Origin: Desulfovibrio subterraneus
GTDB lineage: Bacteria > Desulfobacterota > Desulfovibrionia > Desulfovibrionales > Desulfovibrionaceae
NCBI RefSeq assembly: GCF_013340285.1
Contig: NZ_BLVO01000013.1
Location: forward strand, 1,445,689 to 1,509,688
Reading direction: 5' to 3'
Length of the DNA: 64,000 bases
In this document: positions 26,392 to 36,455 of the stretch, in pieces
Numbering within the stretch: position 1 is the first letter of the stretch
Layout of the letters: the number at the start of each line of letters is the position of its first letter
Made by a program: the position numbers and the translations under genes
The notes under the pieces: generated by a model
Told to the model about the DNA's origin: nothing
The model's input: only the letters and a program-made list of their open reading frames with translations
The model's database searches: none

Positions 26392-27264
26392 TCAACAATT
26401 CCAAGGCAGGAGCGGTTTAAGCTGTTTCACCAGATCATCCCGTATTTCTTCATCCTGCAGGGCGAAATAGATATTGGCCGTAAGGTACTCAGCCCAATCT
26501 CCCACGTCAAAACGCATGCCCCGGATCTTGACGGCAAGCAGTCCCCTGCCGTGGGCAAGTGTCTTCAGAGCATCGGTAAGCTGAATCTCGCCTCCGGCAC
26601 CGGGAGGAGTATTTTCGAGAGCGGGGAAGATATCCTGCGTCAGGATGTAGCGTCCAACTATCGCCAGACGTGAAGGCGCCTTGTTGACTGCGGGCTTTTC
26701 AACGAGATCGGTAACACGGTACGTTCCCGGAGCGATTTCCTCTCCCGATACGATACCGTAGCGGCTGACCTTGTCCGGCTCAACCTCCATAACGCCAACC
26801 ACGGGCAACCGTTCGGCAACGGCAACGTCCAGCAACTGCTTGAGTCCCGGTTCCATGCCGAACATGAGGTCATCACCCACCATGACGCCGAATGCCTCTT
26901 CGCTTATGACATGCTTTGCGCACAACACCGCATGCCCAAGTCCGAGCTGCTGCTTCTGACGGATGGAAATAATGTTCACCATGCTTGCCACTTCGCGGAT
27001 GGTCTGCAACATGGCTGTTTTTCCTGCCCGCTCCAGCACCCCTTCAAGCTGCAGGTTGTGATCAAAATGATCCTCAATGATCTTCTTGTCACGGTTGGTG
27101 ACAAAGACCGTATCACTCATACCGGAGCGGATAGCTTCTTCAACGACATACTGCACCGCAGGTTTGTTGTAGACGGGCAACATTTCCTTGGGGATATTCT
27201 TGGTGGCAGGAAGCGAACGGGTTCCCCAGCCTGCAACAGGAATCACGACTTTGCGAATATTCAT
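26392..27264 (-). CDS. galU: UTP-glucose-1-phosphate uridylyltransferase
   Basis: Makes UDP-glucose. 290 aa. N-terminal nucleotide-binding motif VIPVAGWGTRSLPATKNIPKEM, then NKPAVQYVVEEA, GLGHAVLCAKH and the EKP segment of the active site. ATG at 27264 with AAGGAG 9 nt upstream is preferred to GTG 27273. Follows glmM in the cell-envelope precursor operon. Confidence 0.96.
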   Translation of the reverse strand: MNIRKVVIPVAGWGTRSLPATKNIPKEMLPVYNKPAVQYVVEEAIRSGMSDTVFVTNRDKKIIEDHFDHNLQLEGVLERAGKTAMLQTIREVASMVNIISIRQKQQLGLGHAVLCAKHVISEEAFGVMVGDDLMFGMEPGLKQLLDVAVAERLPVVGVMEVEPDKVSRYGIVSGEEIAPGTYRVTDLVEKPAVNKAPSRLAIVGRYILTQDIFPALENTPPGAGGEIQLTDALKTLAHGRGLLAVKIRGMRFDVGDWAEYLTANIYFALQDEEIRDDLVKQLKPLLPWNC

Positions 27265-27304
27265 TGAGAGCACTCCTTTGCGGAAAATCGGATGACGGTC
27301 GAAA

Positions 27305-28657
27305 CTACTTCAAGTTCGCCTGTACAGCCTCTGCCAGATAGGAAGCAAGACGGCTAACCTGTTCAGGATGCTCGCCTTCCACCATGACGCGACACACTGC
27401 TTCTGTTCCGGAATATCTCAACAGCACACGTCCCCTGTCGCCCAGCTCCTTTTCCACCTTGGCTTTGGCAGCCATGAGTTCGGGACTCTGTTCAAAGGGA
27501 ATTTTCCTGCGCACGTGCACGTTGATCAACTCCTGCGGGAACAGCTGCAGCAAGCCGGCAAGCTCGGAAAGAGGCTTTTCCCTTTCCTTCATGATACGCA
27601 AAAGCTGCAGAGCCGCAAGCAGGCCGTCGCCTGTGGTTCCATAATTCATGAAGATGAGGTGGCCGGACTGTTCGCCGCCCATGGCCGCACCTTCACGGCG
27701 CATAGCTTCCACCACGTACCGGTCACCCACCGAGGTACGCAGCAGGTTGCCGCCGCGTTCCTTCATGAAGACTTCAAGAGCCATGTTGCTCATGACTGTG
27801 GAAACCAGCGTGTTATTAGGCAGCACACCTCGCTCCATCATATCCTGCGCGCAGATGGCCATGATCTGGTCGCCATCAAGCACCTGGCCCTTTTCGTCCA
27901 CCACAATGAGGCGGTCGGCATCGCCGTCCAGCGCAAGTCCGATGTCGGCCCGGTGTTCCACAACCTTCTCGGCGGCAACACCCGGATACAGCGAACCGCA
28001 TTGCTGATTGATGTTCACGCCGTCAGGAGAAACACCTATCTTGATGACATCCGCGCCCAATTCTTCAAGGGCAAGAGGTGCCACACGGTAGTTTGCACCA
28101 TGTGCACAGTCGAGCACGATACGCATACCGTCCAGCGTGAGATGGCTGGGGAAGCTGTTCTTCAGGTACACGATATAGCGGCCGGGGGCATCTTCGATAC
28201 GATAGGCGCGCCCTACCCGCTCCGGTGCAGGATAATCCCACTGGTGATCCATGTTGAGGACCATATCGGTAATGGCGTCTTCCGACTCGTCGGGCAGTTT
28301 GAAGCCCTGCCTGTCGAAAAACTTTATACCGTTATCCATGAAGGGATTGTGCGATGCGGAAATGACAACGCCAAGGTCCGCCCGCATGTTGCGGGTAAGA
28401 AAGGCAATGGCGGGGGTGGGCAGCGGGCCCACGAGAAAAACATCCATACCTGCGGCGCAAAGACCGGAGGTGAGAGCCGTTTCAAAAATATATCCGGAAA
28501 GGCGGGTATCCTTGCCTATCACCACACGGTGACGCTTTTTTCCATTGCGAAAAAAGGTACCCGCAGCAAGGCCCAGACGCAGGGCGATATCGGGAACCAT
28601 CGGATACACATTTACCTGACCGCGCAGTCCGTCAGTACCAAACAGCCGTTTTCCCAT
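27305..28657 (-). CDS. glmM: Phosphoglucosamine mutase
   Basis: Interconverts glucosamine 6- and 1-phosphate for UDP-GlcNAc. 450 aa with four domains: active-site ASHNP (Ser102), metal-binding DGDADR, GGEQSGH sugar-binding loop, and RYSGTE phosphate loop. GAGGA precedes the ATG. In the conserved cdaA-cdaR-glmM order, where the mutase is known in Firmicutes to interact with and inhibit CdaA; whether this holds here is inference. Confidence 0.97.
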   Translation of the reverse strand: MGKRLFGTDGLRGQVNVYPMVPDIALRLGLAAGTFFRNGKKRHRVVIGKDTRLSGYIFETALTSGLCAAGMDVFLVGPLPTPAIAFLTRNMRADLGVVISASHNPFMDNGIKFFDRQGFKLPDESEDAITDMVLNMDHQWDYPAPERVGRAYRIEDAPGRYIVYLKNSFPSHLTLDGMRIVLDCAHGANYRVAPLALEELGADVIKIGVSPDGVNINQQCGSLYPGVAAEKVVEHRADIGLALDGDADRLIVVDEKGQVLDGDQIMAICAQDMMERGVLPNNTLVSTVMSNMALEVFMKERGGNLLRTSVGDRYVVEAMRREGAAMGGEQSGHLIFMNYGTTGDGLLAALQLLRIMKEREKPLSELAGLLQLFPQELINVHVRRKIPFEQSPELMAAKAKVEKELGDRGRVLLRYSGTEAVCRVMVEGEHPEQVSRLASYLAEAVQANLK

Positions 28658-28743
28658 CAGTTCATATCCTCATTGAAAAATCTCGCAGCCGGACCACTTC
28701 CGGCTTCGGCGCGCAACAGACGCGCGGCAGCGGCAGCACTACG

Positions 28744-29646
28744 CTATCTGGTGCCAATTGTCACGGTAAGGGTGCTCGGCTCGGCAGACTTGAGCCAGAC
28801 CCCTTCCGGCAGATACAGCCGATACGGAAGCGTGTGCGCCCCGGGTTCAAGCGATTCCGGAACGACCAATTCCACCCTCACCTCGTCAAACAAGCCTTCT
28901 TTACGGCTTTTGGATTCCGGCACTTCAAGGCGCAGATTGACCTTGCGCGACTTGACACTCACCTTCACCCAGTCCGGTGCATTGATTTCCACATTCCGGG
29001 TAACCGTCTTGGAAACTGTCTTGATGCCGAGCAGCATACCCACCTTGACCTGAGGAGGATTCGCCTCCAGTCCGTCCGGCGGGTCAACTACACCCGTCAC
29101 TTCCACCACGCCTGCCTCGGTCACTTCCGGCACAGTGGCTATCACGTCCACCTGCTTCACCTTTGCCAGCAGCGTCGACGCGCCGCGAAGATTGACAGCT
29201 TCAGGTGATGCTGTGGACCGCGACACGCGGATATCCGGAGGGAGTGCGCCCGCAAGTTGAATGCGGACCGGAACCTCGCGCACCTCAATGGCATCCACGT
29301 TCAGCGCCAGCCTTGAAGGACGCATCTCGACCACCTCATAGGCGTTGCCGAGAGGCACATGCTCGGGAAGAATATTCATGACGTTCAGCCCCGGAGTCAG
29401 GGCAGAAAGATCGAGCGAATAAGCAAGGTTGCGTTCATTGAGCCCTCTCAGCAGGCCCTTGGGGGCACGCACGCGCACGTCAACAGTCGGCTCAAGGCCG
29501 TTCATGATGACCAGATTGGAGGGCATACCCTTCATCTCGATGCGCAAGGTGGCCCATGCTTCCACTTCTTCACGGCCGGAGACCATGTACCACAGGGTAC
29601 ATGACATAAGCAGAGCAAGCAGGAAATATTGCCAGTTTCCGCGCAT
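28744..29646 (-). CDS. cdaR: YbbR-domain protein, CdaR-like
   Basis: 300-aa membrane-anchored protein with one N-terminal helix and repeated YbbR domains outside the membrane. It regulates the diadenylate cyclase CdaA in other bacteria. The ATG at 29652 overlaps the cdaA stop, but the ATG at 29646 has GGAG at 8 nt and is preferred. Domain boundaries are roughly 35-115, 120-205 and 215-300. Ends about 90 nt before glmM. Confidence 0.85.
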   Translation of the reverse strand: MRGNWQYFLLALLMSCTLWYMVSGREEVEAWATLRIEMKGMPSNLVIMNGLEPTVDVRVRAPKGLLRGLNERNLAYSLDLSALTPGLNVMNILPEHVPLGNAYEVVEMRPSRLALNVDAIEVREVPVRIQLAGALPPDIRVSRSTASPEAVNLRGASTLLAKVKQVDVIATVPEVTEAGVVEVTGVVDPPDGLEANPPQVKVGMLLGIKTVSKTVTRNVEINAPDWVKVSVKSRKVNLRLEVPESKSRKEGLFDEVRVELVVPESLEPGAHTLPYRLYLPEGVWLKSAEPSTLTVTIGTR

Positions 29647-29648
29647 GA

Positions 29649-30398
29649 TCATCGCTCCAGAGCATTGCGCAGCACGCGCTTGAGTCTCGTGGCGTCCAGC
29701 GCCGTTGTCAGCTTGCCGCCGATGGACACGGTAACCGCCCCGCGCTCTTCCGATACCACAACAGCCACGGCATCACTCTCTTCGGTTATGCCCATGGCGG
29801 CACGGTGGCGCGTGCCGTATTCGGGACGGTCCTGCGGCGAAACGGCAAGGGGCAGAATGCACCCTGCCGCGGCAAGCCTGCCACCACGGACCACCACGGC
29901 TCCGTCATGCAGCGGAGTGGATGTCTGAAAAATGGAAATGAGCAGTTCCTTGGTCACCTTGGCTTCAAGCGGAATGCCCCGCTCAACGGTATCGCCAAGC
30001 GGCACGTTCCGCTCAAGAACCACCAGCGCGCCCACACGTCGCTGGGCCATGCTGAGCACCGCGCCGACAACCTCGTTGAGCAGGTCGTCTTCAACCACCT
30101 TCTTGCGCCAGAAACCGCGCGCCCCCATTTCGGTGAGCGCCCTGCGTATGTCGCGCTGAAAGAGCACAATGATGACGAGGAATATGGAACTGAGGAAGTT
30201 GGCGAGCAGCCAGTGCAGGGTATACAAACCCACTTCTTCGGAGACGAAATAGACCACAAGAACGAGCAGGAGCCCGTAAATGGCCGAGACGGCGCGCGTG
30301 CCTTTGACCATCAGAATTATCCGATAGAAAAGCAGGGTGACCAGCCCGATATCTACTATATCGCGCCAGCCTACACTTATATCGCCAATCTGCAGCAT
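29649..30398 (-). CDS. cdaA: Diadenylate cyclase (c-di-AMP synthase)
   Basis: Makes c-di-AMP from two ATP. 249 aa: three membrane helices (about 10-85), then the DAC domain with DGA (165-167) and GTRHR (195-199), both intact, so the enzyme should be active. The product sets osmolyte and cell-wall balance in other bacteria. It stands between folP and cdaR and overlaps cdaR or lies next to it. Ribosome site GAGGGG is about 11 nt upstream. Confidence 0.95.
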   Translation of the reverse strand: MLQIGDISVGWRDIVDIGLVTLLFYRIILMVKGTRAVSAIYGLLLVLVVYFVSEEVGLYTLHWLLANFLSSIFLVIIVLFQRDIRRALTEMGARGFWRKKVVEDDLLNEVVGAVLSMAQRRVGALVVLERNVPLGDTVERGIPLEAKVTKELLISIFQTSTPLHDGAVVVRGGRLAAAGCILPLAVSPQDRPEYGTRHRAAMGITEESDAVAVVVSEERGAVTVSIGGKLTTALDATRLKRVLRNALER

Positions 30399-30451
30399 AC
30401 CGCAGCCGCCCCTCGGGTATGTTAATCGTTATCCGTCGCCGGTAGCGTCCC

Positions 30452-31309
30452 TTACATTGCCAAAGCCTGCGCCACCTGCAGGGTCTGCACCGTCATAGCC
30501 ACGTCGTGCACCCTGTGGGCAAACACGCCGCGAGCGGCCAGAATGGCTGTGGCAGCCTGAGTGGCATTCTGCCGTTGCCCCGCAGGAGCATTGCACAACA
30601 TGCCAAACATGGATTTATTGGATATTCCTGCCATAAGAGGCAGACCGAGCGAAGCGAATCTGTCCATACCCCGCAAAATTGCGAGGTTGTGTTCCAGCGT
30701 CTTGCCGAACCCCACGCCGGGGTCAAGCATTATTCTGTCTTCCGGTACGCCCGCTGTGGTTAATTCTTTCAGTTTTTTCTCGAAAAAGTCCAGAATTTCC
30801 TCAACCACATTTCCATATTCAGGAGCCTTCTGCATCTCGGTGGGTCTGCCAAGGCTGTGCATGAGAATGTAACCGGGCTTGTATTGCGCAACCACGTCAA
30901 GCAGAGCCGGGTCAAAGGCAAATGCGGAAATATCGTTTATGATCTGTGCTCCGGCCTCAAGCACGGCGGCTGCAGTGCCAGCCTTGTAGGTGTCTACGGA
31001 CAGCGCCCACGGCATACCGTTGACACAGTGCAGATCACGAAGCCCTTCAACGACCGGTACCACCCTCTCCTTCTCCTCTTCCAGAGACACAGGGGCAGCA
31101 AAAGGACGGGAGGACTCTCCGCCGATATCCAGAACATGCGCTCCGGCTTCCGCCTGCATCCGGCCATGGGCGAGAGCCTGATCGAGCTGCATGTACTGCC
31201 CCCCGTCATGAAAAGAGTCGGGGGTCACATTCACGATGCCGAATACGAGAAAGGGGGCAGGGCCTAACGACCTGCCCCCTCTGATTTTCCATTCTACCGG
31301 GGAGAGCAT
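30452..31309 (-). CDS. folP: Dihydropteroate synthase
   Basis: Joins p-aminobenzoate to the pterin in folate synthesis. 285 aa, with the two Prosite regions: GIVNVTPDSFHDGG and the DIGGESSRP block. The ATG at 31309 overlaps the ftsH stop (TGATG), with GGAG about 10 nt upstream; a TTG three bases earlier is less likely. ftsH-folP adjacency is common in bacteria. Confidence 0.95.
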   Translation of the reverse strand: MLSPVEWKIRGGRSLGPAPFLVFGIVNVTPDSFHDGGQYMQLDQALAHGRMQAEAGAHVLDIGGESSRPFAAPVSLEEEKERVVPVVEGLRDLHCVNGMPWALSVDTYKAGTAAAVLEAGAQIINDISAFAFDPALLDVVAQYKPGYILMHSLGRPTEMQKAPEYGNVVEEILDFFEKKLKELTTAGVPEDRIMLDPGVGFGKTLEHNLAILRGMDRFASLGLPLMAGISNKSMFGMLCNAPAGQRQNATQAATAILAARGVFAHRVHDVAMTVQTLQVAQALAM

Positions 31310-33315
31310 CAACGCTTTTCTCCGTCCTCGCTGTTGCCCTTGTCCTGCGGTGACTCTTCTTCAAGGGTGAAGTCGCCGCCGGAAGTCTTTTCACGTTCAG
31401 CCGCCGGAGAAGCAACAGGACGGGAACCGGAAGCCTGCGTCTCGCGGTATGTAGCGGCAGCCTTGGCTAAGCTGTCGCGTTCCGGCTCCGGAGCGACAGG
31501 AGCAGCTACCACCTCGGCAGGCGGAAGTTCCTTTCCGGCCATAAGCAGATCAATATCTGCACCGCTGATGGTTTCACGCTCAAGCAGGGCATCGGCAATC
31601 TTGTGCAGCGCATCGATGTTTTCTTCGAGCAGCTTGCGGGCATGCAGACGCGCATCTTCCATTATCCGCTTCACTTCAGCGTCCACCAGACGTGCGGTTT
31701 CCTCGCTGTAGTTGCGGGAATGCGCCCATTCGCGGCCGATGAATACTTCTTCGCCCTGTTCGCCGATGTTCATGGGACCGATGGCATCGGACATACCCCA
31801 TTCACACACCATCTTGCGGGCCATCTTGGTGGCGCGCTCGATATCGTTGCCGGCACCGGTGGTGATTTCGTTGAAGATAAGTTCTTCAGCCACGCGACCA
31901 CCGAGGAACACGATAAGGCTGTTTTCCAGATAGGTGCGGGAGTAGCCATGGCGGTCGCCTTCAGGCAGCTGCATGGTTACGCCGAGAGCACGACCTCTGG
32001 GAATGATGGATACCTTGTGCACGGGATCGGTTTCCGGAAGCAGAATGGCAGTAAGGGCATGACCGCCTTCATGATATGCGGTAACGCGCTTTTCGTGATC
32101 ACTCATCACGAGGCTGCGGCGTTCCTTACCCATGAGGAGCTTGTCCTTGGCCATTTCAAAGTCATACATGTTGACCTGATCCTTGTTGTTCTTGGCGGCC
32201 TGCAGGGCAGCTTCGTTCACAAGGTTTTCAAGGTCGGCACCGGAGAAACCGGGGGTGCCCTTTGCCAGAACTTCCATGTTCACGTCCTTGGCAAGGGGGG
32301 TACGCTTGGCATGCACTTCCAGAATATGCTTGCGGCCCTTCAGGTCGGGGGTGGGAACCACCACCTGACGGTCAAAACGGCCGGGGCGCAGCAATGCAGG
32401 GTCCAGAACGTCGGGACGGTTGGTTGCGGCGATGAGAATGACGCCTTCGTTGGATTCGAAGCCGTCCATTTCCACCAGCAGCTGGTTCAGCGTCTGCTCA
32501 CGTTCGTCATGACCACCGCCGAGACCGGCACCGCGCTGACGGCCCACGGCATCGATTTCGTCAATGAAGATAAGACAGGGAGCATTCTTCTTGCCCTGCA
32601 CGAACAGGTCGCGCACTCGGGAGGCACCGACGCCGACAAACATTTCCACGAAGTCGGAACCGGAGATGGAGAAGAAAGGCACTCCGGCCTCACCCGCAAC
32701 AGCGCGGGCCAGCAGAGTCTTGCCGGTACCGGGAGGTCCCACGAGCAGAACGCCCTTGGGAATGCGGCCGCCAAGACGGGTAAATTTTTTGGGATTGGAG
32801 AGGAAATCGACCACTTCGGTGAGTTCTTCCTTGGCTTCATCCACGCCTGCCACATCATCAAAGGTGACGCGGGTCTGCTCCTGCGAGATAAGACGCGCAC
32901 GGGAACGACCGAAGGACATGGCCTTCCCGCCCCCGCCCTGCATCTGTCGCATGAAGAACACCCACACGCCGATAAGCAGCAGCATGGGGAACCACGATAC
33001 GAGCAGGGTCATGTACCAGGGAGCATCTTCCTGCGGCTGGGCGTTCACGCGAACACCGTGCGAAAGAAGACGTTCGACCAGCTGAGGATCTTCGGGAGCA
33101 AATGTCACGATGGTGGAACCATCCTGCTGCTTGGCCGAAAGCTTCTGCCCCTGTATGTCAACCTCTGCCAGCTGACCGCCATCGACCATTTGCAGGAATT
33201 CGGAATAACTTACCTTACCCTGCGGGGTCTGCGGCTGACTGAAGAGATTGAACAGGACCACCATTAAGACGGAGATGACGGCCCACAATACCAAATTCCG
33301 TGAAAACTGATTCAA
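31309..33315 (-). CDS. ftsH: ATP-dependent zinc metalloprotease FtsH
   Basis: Membrane AAA protease, 668 aa. Two N-terminal membrane helices (about 7-25 and 103-121), Walker A GPPGTGKT (193-200), Walker [12 protein letters not shown] region [19 protein letters not shown], and M41 zinc motif HEGGH (415-419). The C-terminal 40 residues are low complexity (Pro/Ala, then acidic). GGAGG lies 9 nt before the ATG. Head of the ftsH-folP-cdaA-cdaR-glmM-galU run. Confidence 0.97.
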   Translation of the reverse strand: MNQFSRNLVLWAVISVLMVVLFNLFSQPQTPQGKVSYSEFLQMVDGGQLAEVDIQGQKLSAKQQDGSTIVTFAPEDPQLVERLLSHGVRVNAQPQEDAPWYMTLLVSWFPMLLLIGVWVFFMRQMQGGGGKAMSFGRSRARLISQEQTRVTFDDVAGVDEAKEELTEVVDFLSNPKKFTRLGGRIPKGVLLVGPPGTGKTLLARAVAGEAGVPFFSISGSDFVEMFVGVGASRVRDLFVQGKKNAPCLIFIDEIDAVGRQRGAGLGGGHDEREQTLNQLLVEMDGFESNEGVILIAATNRPDVLDPALLRPGRFDRQVVVPTPDLKGRKHILEVHAKRTPLAKDVNMEVLAKGTPGFSGADLENLVNEAALQAAKNNKDQVNMYDFEMAKDKLLMGKERRSLVMSDHEKRVTAYHEGGHALTAILLPETDPVHKVSIIPRGRALGVTMQLPEGDRHGYSRTYLENSLIVFLGGRVAEELIFNEITTGAGNDIERATKMARKMVCEWGMSDAIGPMNIGEQGEEVFIGREWAHSRNYSEETARLVDAEVKRIMEDARLHARKLLEENIDALHKIADALLERETISGADIDLLMAGKELPPAEVVAAPVAPEPERDSLAKAAATYRETQASGSRPVASPAAEREKTSGGDFTLEEESPQDKGNSEDGEKR

Positions 33316-33531
33316 GAGTCTATGCCTCCGAGTTTCGTTTCGGACAATTTCTTAGCTTGGATTGTTACTATTAAGGCGTAGCGCGCCATTTGACAATGAG
33401 AAGAGTACCGAAAATTTATGAATTCTCAAACAGGTACACCTTCTCTGCGCAAATCGCGCAAGTTGCTTGCCGGTTATTATAAAACCTGCTAGACATTCCC
33501 GACCCTTGAGGATTTCCTCAATACACAGGAA

Positions 33532-33626
33532 GGAAGCGTTTCGTAACCGGTGTTGCGCCCGGTCTTCAAAACCGGTGGGGTGGCAGAGATGTCCCCGGTA
33601 GGTTCGACTCCTATACGCTTCCGCCA
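33532..33626 (+). tRNA. selC: Selenocysteine tRNA (anticodon UCA)
   Basis: 95 nt with an 8-bp acceptor stem (GGAAGCGT/ACGCTTCC), long variable arm, GGTTCGACTCC T-loop and encoded CCA end. The anticodon TCA is at 33566-33568 in loop CTTCAAA. Eight-bp acceptor and long extra arm are diagnostic for tRNA-Sec. selA, selB and selD are not in this window. Confidence 0.95.
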
Positions 33627-33634
33627 CTGCACGC

Positions 33635-33668
33635 AAAGCCCCAGTTCATGGGGCTTTCTTCTTTTTCA
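33635..33668 (+). terminator. Terminator of selC
   Basis: AAAGCCCC pairs with GGGGCTTT across a 7-nt loop, followed by CTTCTTTTTC, 9 nt after the tRNA end. Confidence 0.88.
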
Positions 33669-34144
33669 TACATGAAGGGGAAGCACTGGTTGCCAACAGC
33701 AGCCCCCCTTTGCTCAGTCCGCAAATCCAGCAGGCGATATCGCCTGCAATACATTCTGTGAGTAGTTGCTCTCACCTTTCCGACTTGCTATGTATTCCGC
33801 GGCGGCGTGGGGCACGGCGTGCATCCGGCATTTTCGAACCGCAGACGGAGCATCGTCGGCCTTGCCCCTAACCTGAAGACGCTGCCATATCTCTATCCAA
33901 TACGCTAATCGATACATAATAGCACTGTGTCCGGCACACCTCAGCATCTTTTGCAGGAAGAATATATGGGTTGTGGCTCGCAGTGCCTGCACCCTGCACG
34001 CAAAAAACAGCAGTTCCGGACGCACCATTCAGGCTGCCGCGGCAGCACGACAGGCTGGACAATGCCCGTCTGCCCGAGGCAATACTGTTAATAAGCACCC
34101 CGAACATGCATTTCGGGCAATGATCCATACACAGGAGCACAGCG
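33669..34144. other. Gene-free stretch downstream of selC
   Basis: About 475 bp without a convincing gene. A minus-strand frame at 33714-34028 (104 aa) lacks a ribosome site and any family likeness. The part before 34145 must hold the promoter of the sensor kinase, but no clear -35/-10 was found. Confidence 0.5.
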
Positions 34145-35488
34145 TTGGCTGACGAAGACATCAAGTCCAAAGACAGGGAAGAGAGTCTCATAGAGATCAT
34201 ACTGGGCTCTTCTCACGAATTTTCTCTGCCCAGCCAGATCTTCAATGCCATCACCTTTTCCGGCATTCTCACTTCGCTCCTGATCTTCTGCGCAGATACC
34301 TTTCTCGGGCAGGCAAGGCGTGAAAACAATTTTGCCTTCGGCCTTTCTGTCACGGTTGCCTATTTCTGGCTTTACGGAAAATCACGGGAAACCGGGGACT
34401 ACAGGGACTATACCATTTATTATGTCCTGCTGGAACTGGCCATTCTGCTGCAGTCATGGTTCATGTATTGCGGCGTGGCCGGAGTGGCTCCCCTTATTGC
34501 GCTGCATTTCATAGTCACCGTATCGCTGATTCTCGAAGGGTGGCGCAAATACTCCCTCATGGCCTTCATCATACTGGTCGTCACTGGCCTCTTCTGCACA
34601 GAGCTCGCCCTGCCCGACATTGCGCGCCATTATGCCGATCCCAGAAACCACCTCATCAACATCTTCATCTACTTCATCCTCATCGGCTGCGGCATTGTTG
34701 TCTGCGTCATGCTCGTCATGCAGAACCACAAAATGCAATATGAAAGGATCAACCAGTTCAACCAGTCCCTTGACCAGTCAAAACAAGACCTCGAAATGGT
34801 TATTCTGGAGCAGAAAGAAGATCGCAGGACAATTCAGAAAACTCTTGAAGAAAAAGAGCTGCTGCTCAGAGAAATTCACCACAGGGTCAAAAACAACCTG
34901 CAGGTTATCTCCAGCATGCTGCTTTTGCAGCAGAACAAGCTGCAGAATCAGGAAACTCTGGAGGCTTTCAATACCGCAGGCAGCAGGGTGCAATCCATTG
35001 CGCTGGTTCACGAGCTGCTCTACCAGTCGGATACCATTGCCCACATCGACTTTCAGACCTATGCGGAAAAGCTGGTGCAATATCTTTCCGACATGTACCG
35101 CCGCGACCAGAGGGTGAAAATCGAGATAAAGGCGGACAATGTCGTCCTTTCAGTGGAAGACGCCATCGCGTGCGGCCTTGTCGTAACAGAACTGGTATCG
35201 AACAGCCTGAAATACGCTTTTCCAGGCCGCTCGTCCGGCACGGTCGGCATACATCTCAAAGATGTTGACGGCCAACGGTACGAACTGTGGATTTATGATA
35301 ACGGCGTCGGTTTCAAGGGCGAGGTGGATTGGGACAAATCCGCCACACTGGGACTTCTCTTAGTGCGCGAGCTCGTAGAAGGACAACTTGAAGGCAATAT
35401 ACAATTAGAAAGAAAAGCCGGAGCGTTCTGGAAAATCACCTGGAGCACACCGGAATGCGAAAGCCAGAGAGAACAGGACGATGAGTAA
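34145..35488 (+). CDS. Membrane sensor histidine kinase, HisKA_2 type
   Basis: 447 aa. Six or so membrane helices form the sensor part (about 30-192), with hardly any periplasmic loop, so it likely senses within the membrane. A coiled coil (200-240) leads to the HisKA_2 box REIHHRVKNNLQVISSML (His246) and a HATPase domain with ELVSNSLKYAFP and DNGVGF. TTG start at 34145, AGGAG 8 nt upstream; no ATG fits. The stop overlaps the regulator start by 8 nt. Confidence 0.87.
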   Translation: MADEDIKSKDREESLIEIILGSSHEFSLPSQIFNAITFSGILTSLLIFCADTFLGQARRENNFAFGLSVTVAYFWLYGKSRETGDYRDYTIYYVLLELAILLQSWFMYCGVAGVAPLIALHFIVTVSLILEGWRKYSLMAFIILVVTGLFCTELALPDIARHYADPRNHLINIFIYFILIGCGIVVCVMLVMQNHKMQYERINQFNQSLDQSKQDLEMVILEQKEDRRTIQKTLEEKELLLREIHHRVKNNLQVISSMLLLQQNKLQNQETLEAFNTAGSRVQSIALVHELLYQSDTIAHIDFQTYAEKLVQYLSDMYRRDQRVKIEIKADNVVLSVEDAIACGLVVTELVSNSLKYAFPGRSSGTVGIHLKDVDGQRYELWIYDNGVGFKGEVDWDKSATLGLLLVRELVEGQLEGNIQLERKAGAFWKITWSTPECESQREQDDE

Positions 35489-36407
35489 TTGCAACATACT
35501 GATTGTTGAAGACGAACGACTGGTGGCACTTTCCATACGGGAAATTCTCCAGTCTGAAGGCTATACGGTATGCGGAATTGCCCGCTCCACAAAAAACGCC
35601 ATGGAGGTGCTTGCCGGATGCTCGCCGGATCTGGCCCTGATGGACATCAAGATCAAGGGCAACCCGGACGGCATTGACCTTGCCATCAAACTCCGAACCG
35701 AGTTCGGAATTCCTTCCGTCTTCCTGACCGCCTATTCCGATAATTCCCTGCTTGACCGGGCCAAGTCGGCCGAGCCGCTCGGCTACATACTCAAGCCGTT
35801 CAAACAGAGCGACATCCTTTCCGCCGTCAAGATAGCGCTGCACAAATCGGCGGAAGAGAAAAAGCGCGATCAGAAAAGCCGTGAGATGGAAAAGACGGTG
35901 GAGGCACACACCGAGAAACTCGGGAAGGAAGTGGCCACCCGTGAAATGGCGGAAAGAGAGCTGCAGCAGAAATCAGACCACCTGCAGGATGCCAACAAGG
36001 CCCTGACTAGCCTGCTTGAAGCCAGAGATGCGGAAAAGCGTGCTCTTGAAGAATCCATCCTCGTGAACATCAAGAAGTACGTTGTCCCGTATGTGGAAAT
36101 GATAAAAAGCCAGACATCCGATACTGGTGTGCTGGAAACGGTCAACTTTCTGGAAGATGCTCTGCAGAAGGCGGTTTCTCCCGCCTCTAAAACCCTGTTT
36201 GCCAAGTATCTGGACCTTACCCCGCAGGAGTCGCGCATTGCCGACCTCATACGGCAGGGCAAGAAGACCAAAGACATAGCCGACATTCTGAACCTTGCCC
36301 CGAGCTCTATCTCCACCCACCGCTACAGCATCCGGCGTAAGCTCGGACTGCTGAATTCCAGCACCAATCTGGAAACATTTCTCAACGCCGATAATGGCGA
36401 ATCCTAA
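35481..36407 (+). CDS. Response regulator, REC-coiled coil-LuxR HTH
   Basis: 308 aa. Receiver at 1-120 with Asp55 in LALMDIKIKG and Lys in YILKPF; a long charged coiled coil at 128-195; then a region to about 245 and a LuxR/GerE helix-turn-helix with LTPQESRIADLIRQGKKTKDIADIL. The coiled coil suggests dimerisation. Target genes are unknown; the nearest downstream operon is the TRAP-xsc cassette, though the 0.8-kb gap and a hairpin separate them. Confidence 0.88.
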   Translation: MSNCNILIVEDERLVALSIREILQSEGYTVCGIARSTKNAMEVLAGCSPDLALMDIKIKGNPDGIDLAIKLRTEFGIPSVFLTAYSDNSLLDRAKSAEPLGYILKPFKQSDILSAVKIALHKSAEEKKRDQKSREMEKTVEAHTEKLGKEVATREMAERELQQKSDHLQDANKALTSLLEARDAEKRALEESILVNIKKYVVPYVEMIKSQTSDTGVLETVNFLEDALQKAVSPASKTLFAKYLDLTPQESRIADLIRQGKKTKDIADILNLAPSSISTHRYSIRRKLGLLNSSTNLETFLNADNGES

Positions 36408-36418
36408 AAGTATCCCCC

Positions 36419-36455
36419 GACAGCCACCTGTTATGAAAGGTGGCTGTCATTTATT
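36419..36455 (+). terminator. Terminator after the two-component pair
   Basis: ACAGCCACCT pairs with AGGTGGCTGT. The tail (CATTTATTCC) is only moderately T-rich. Confidence 0.6.

Noticed and set aside
31603-33267. 554-aa plus-strand ORF opposite ftsH
   Set aside because: Shadow frame; ftsH has all its motifs.
33714-34028. 104-aa minus-strand ORF downstream of selC
   Set aside because: No ribosome site, no recognisable domain, unusual residue mix; not listed as a gene.
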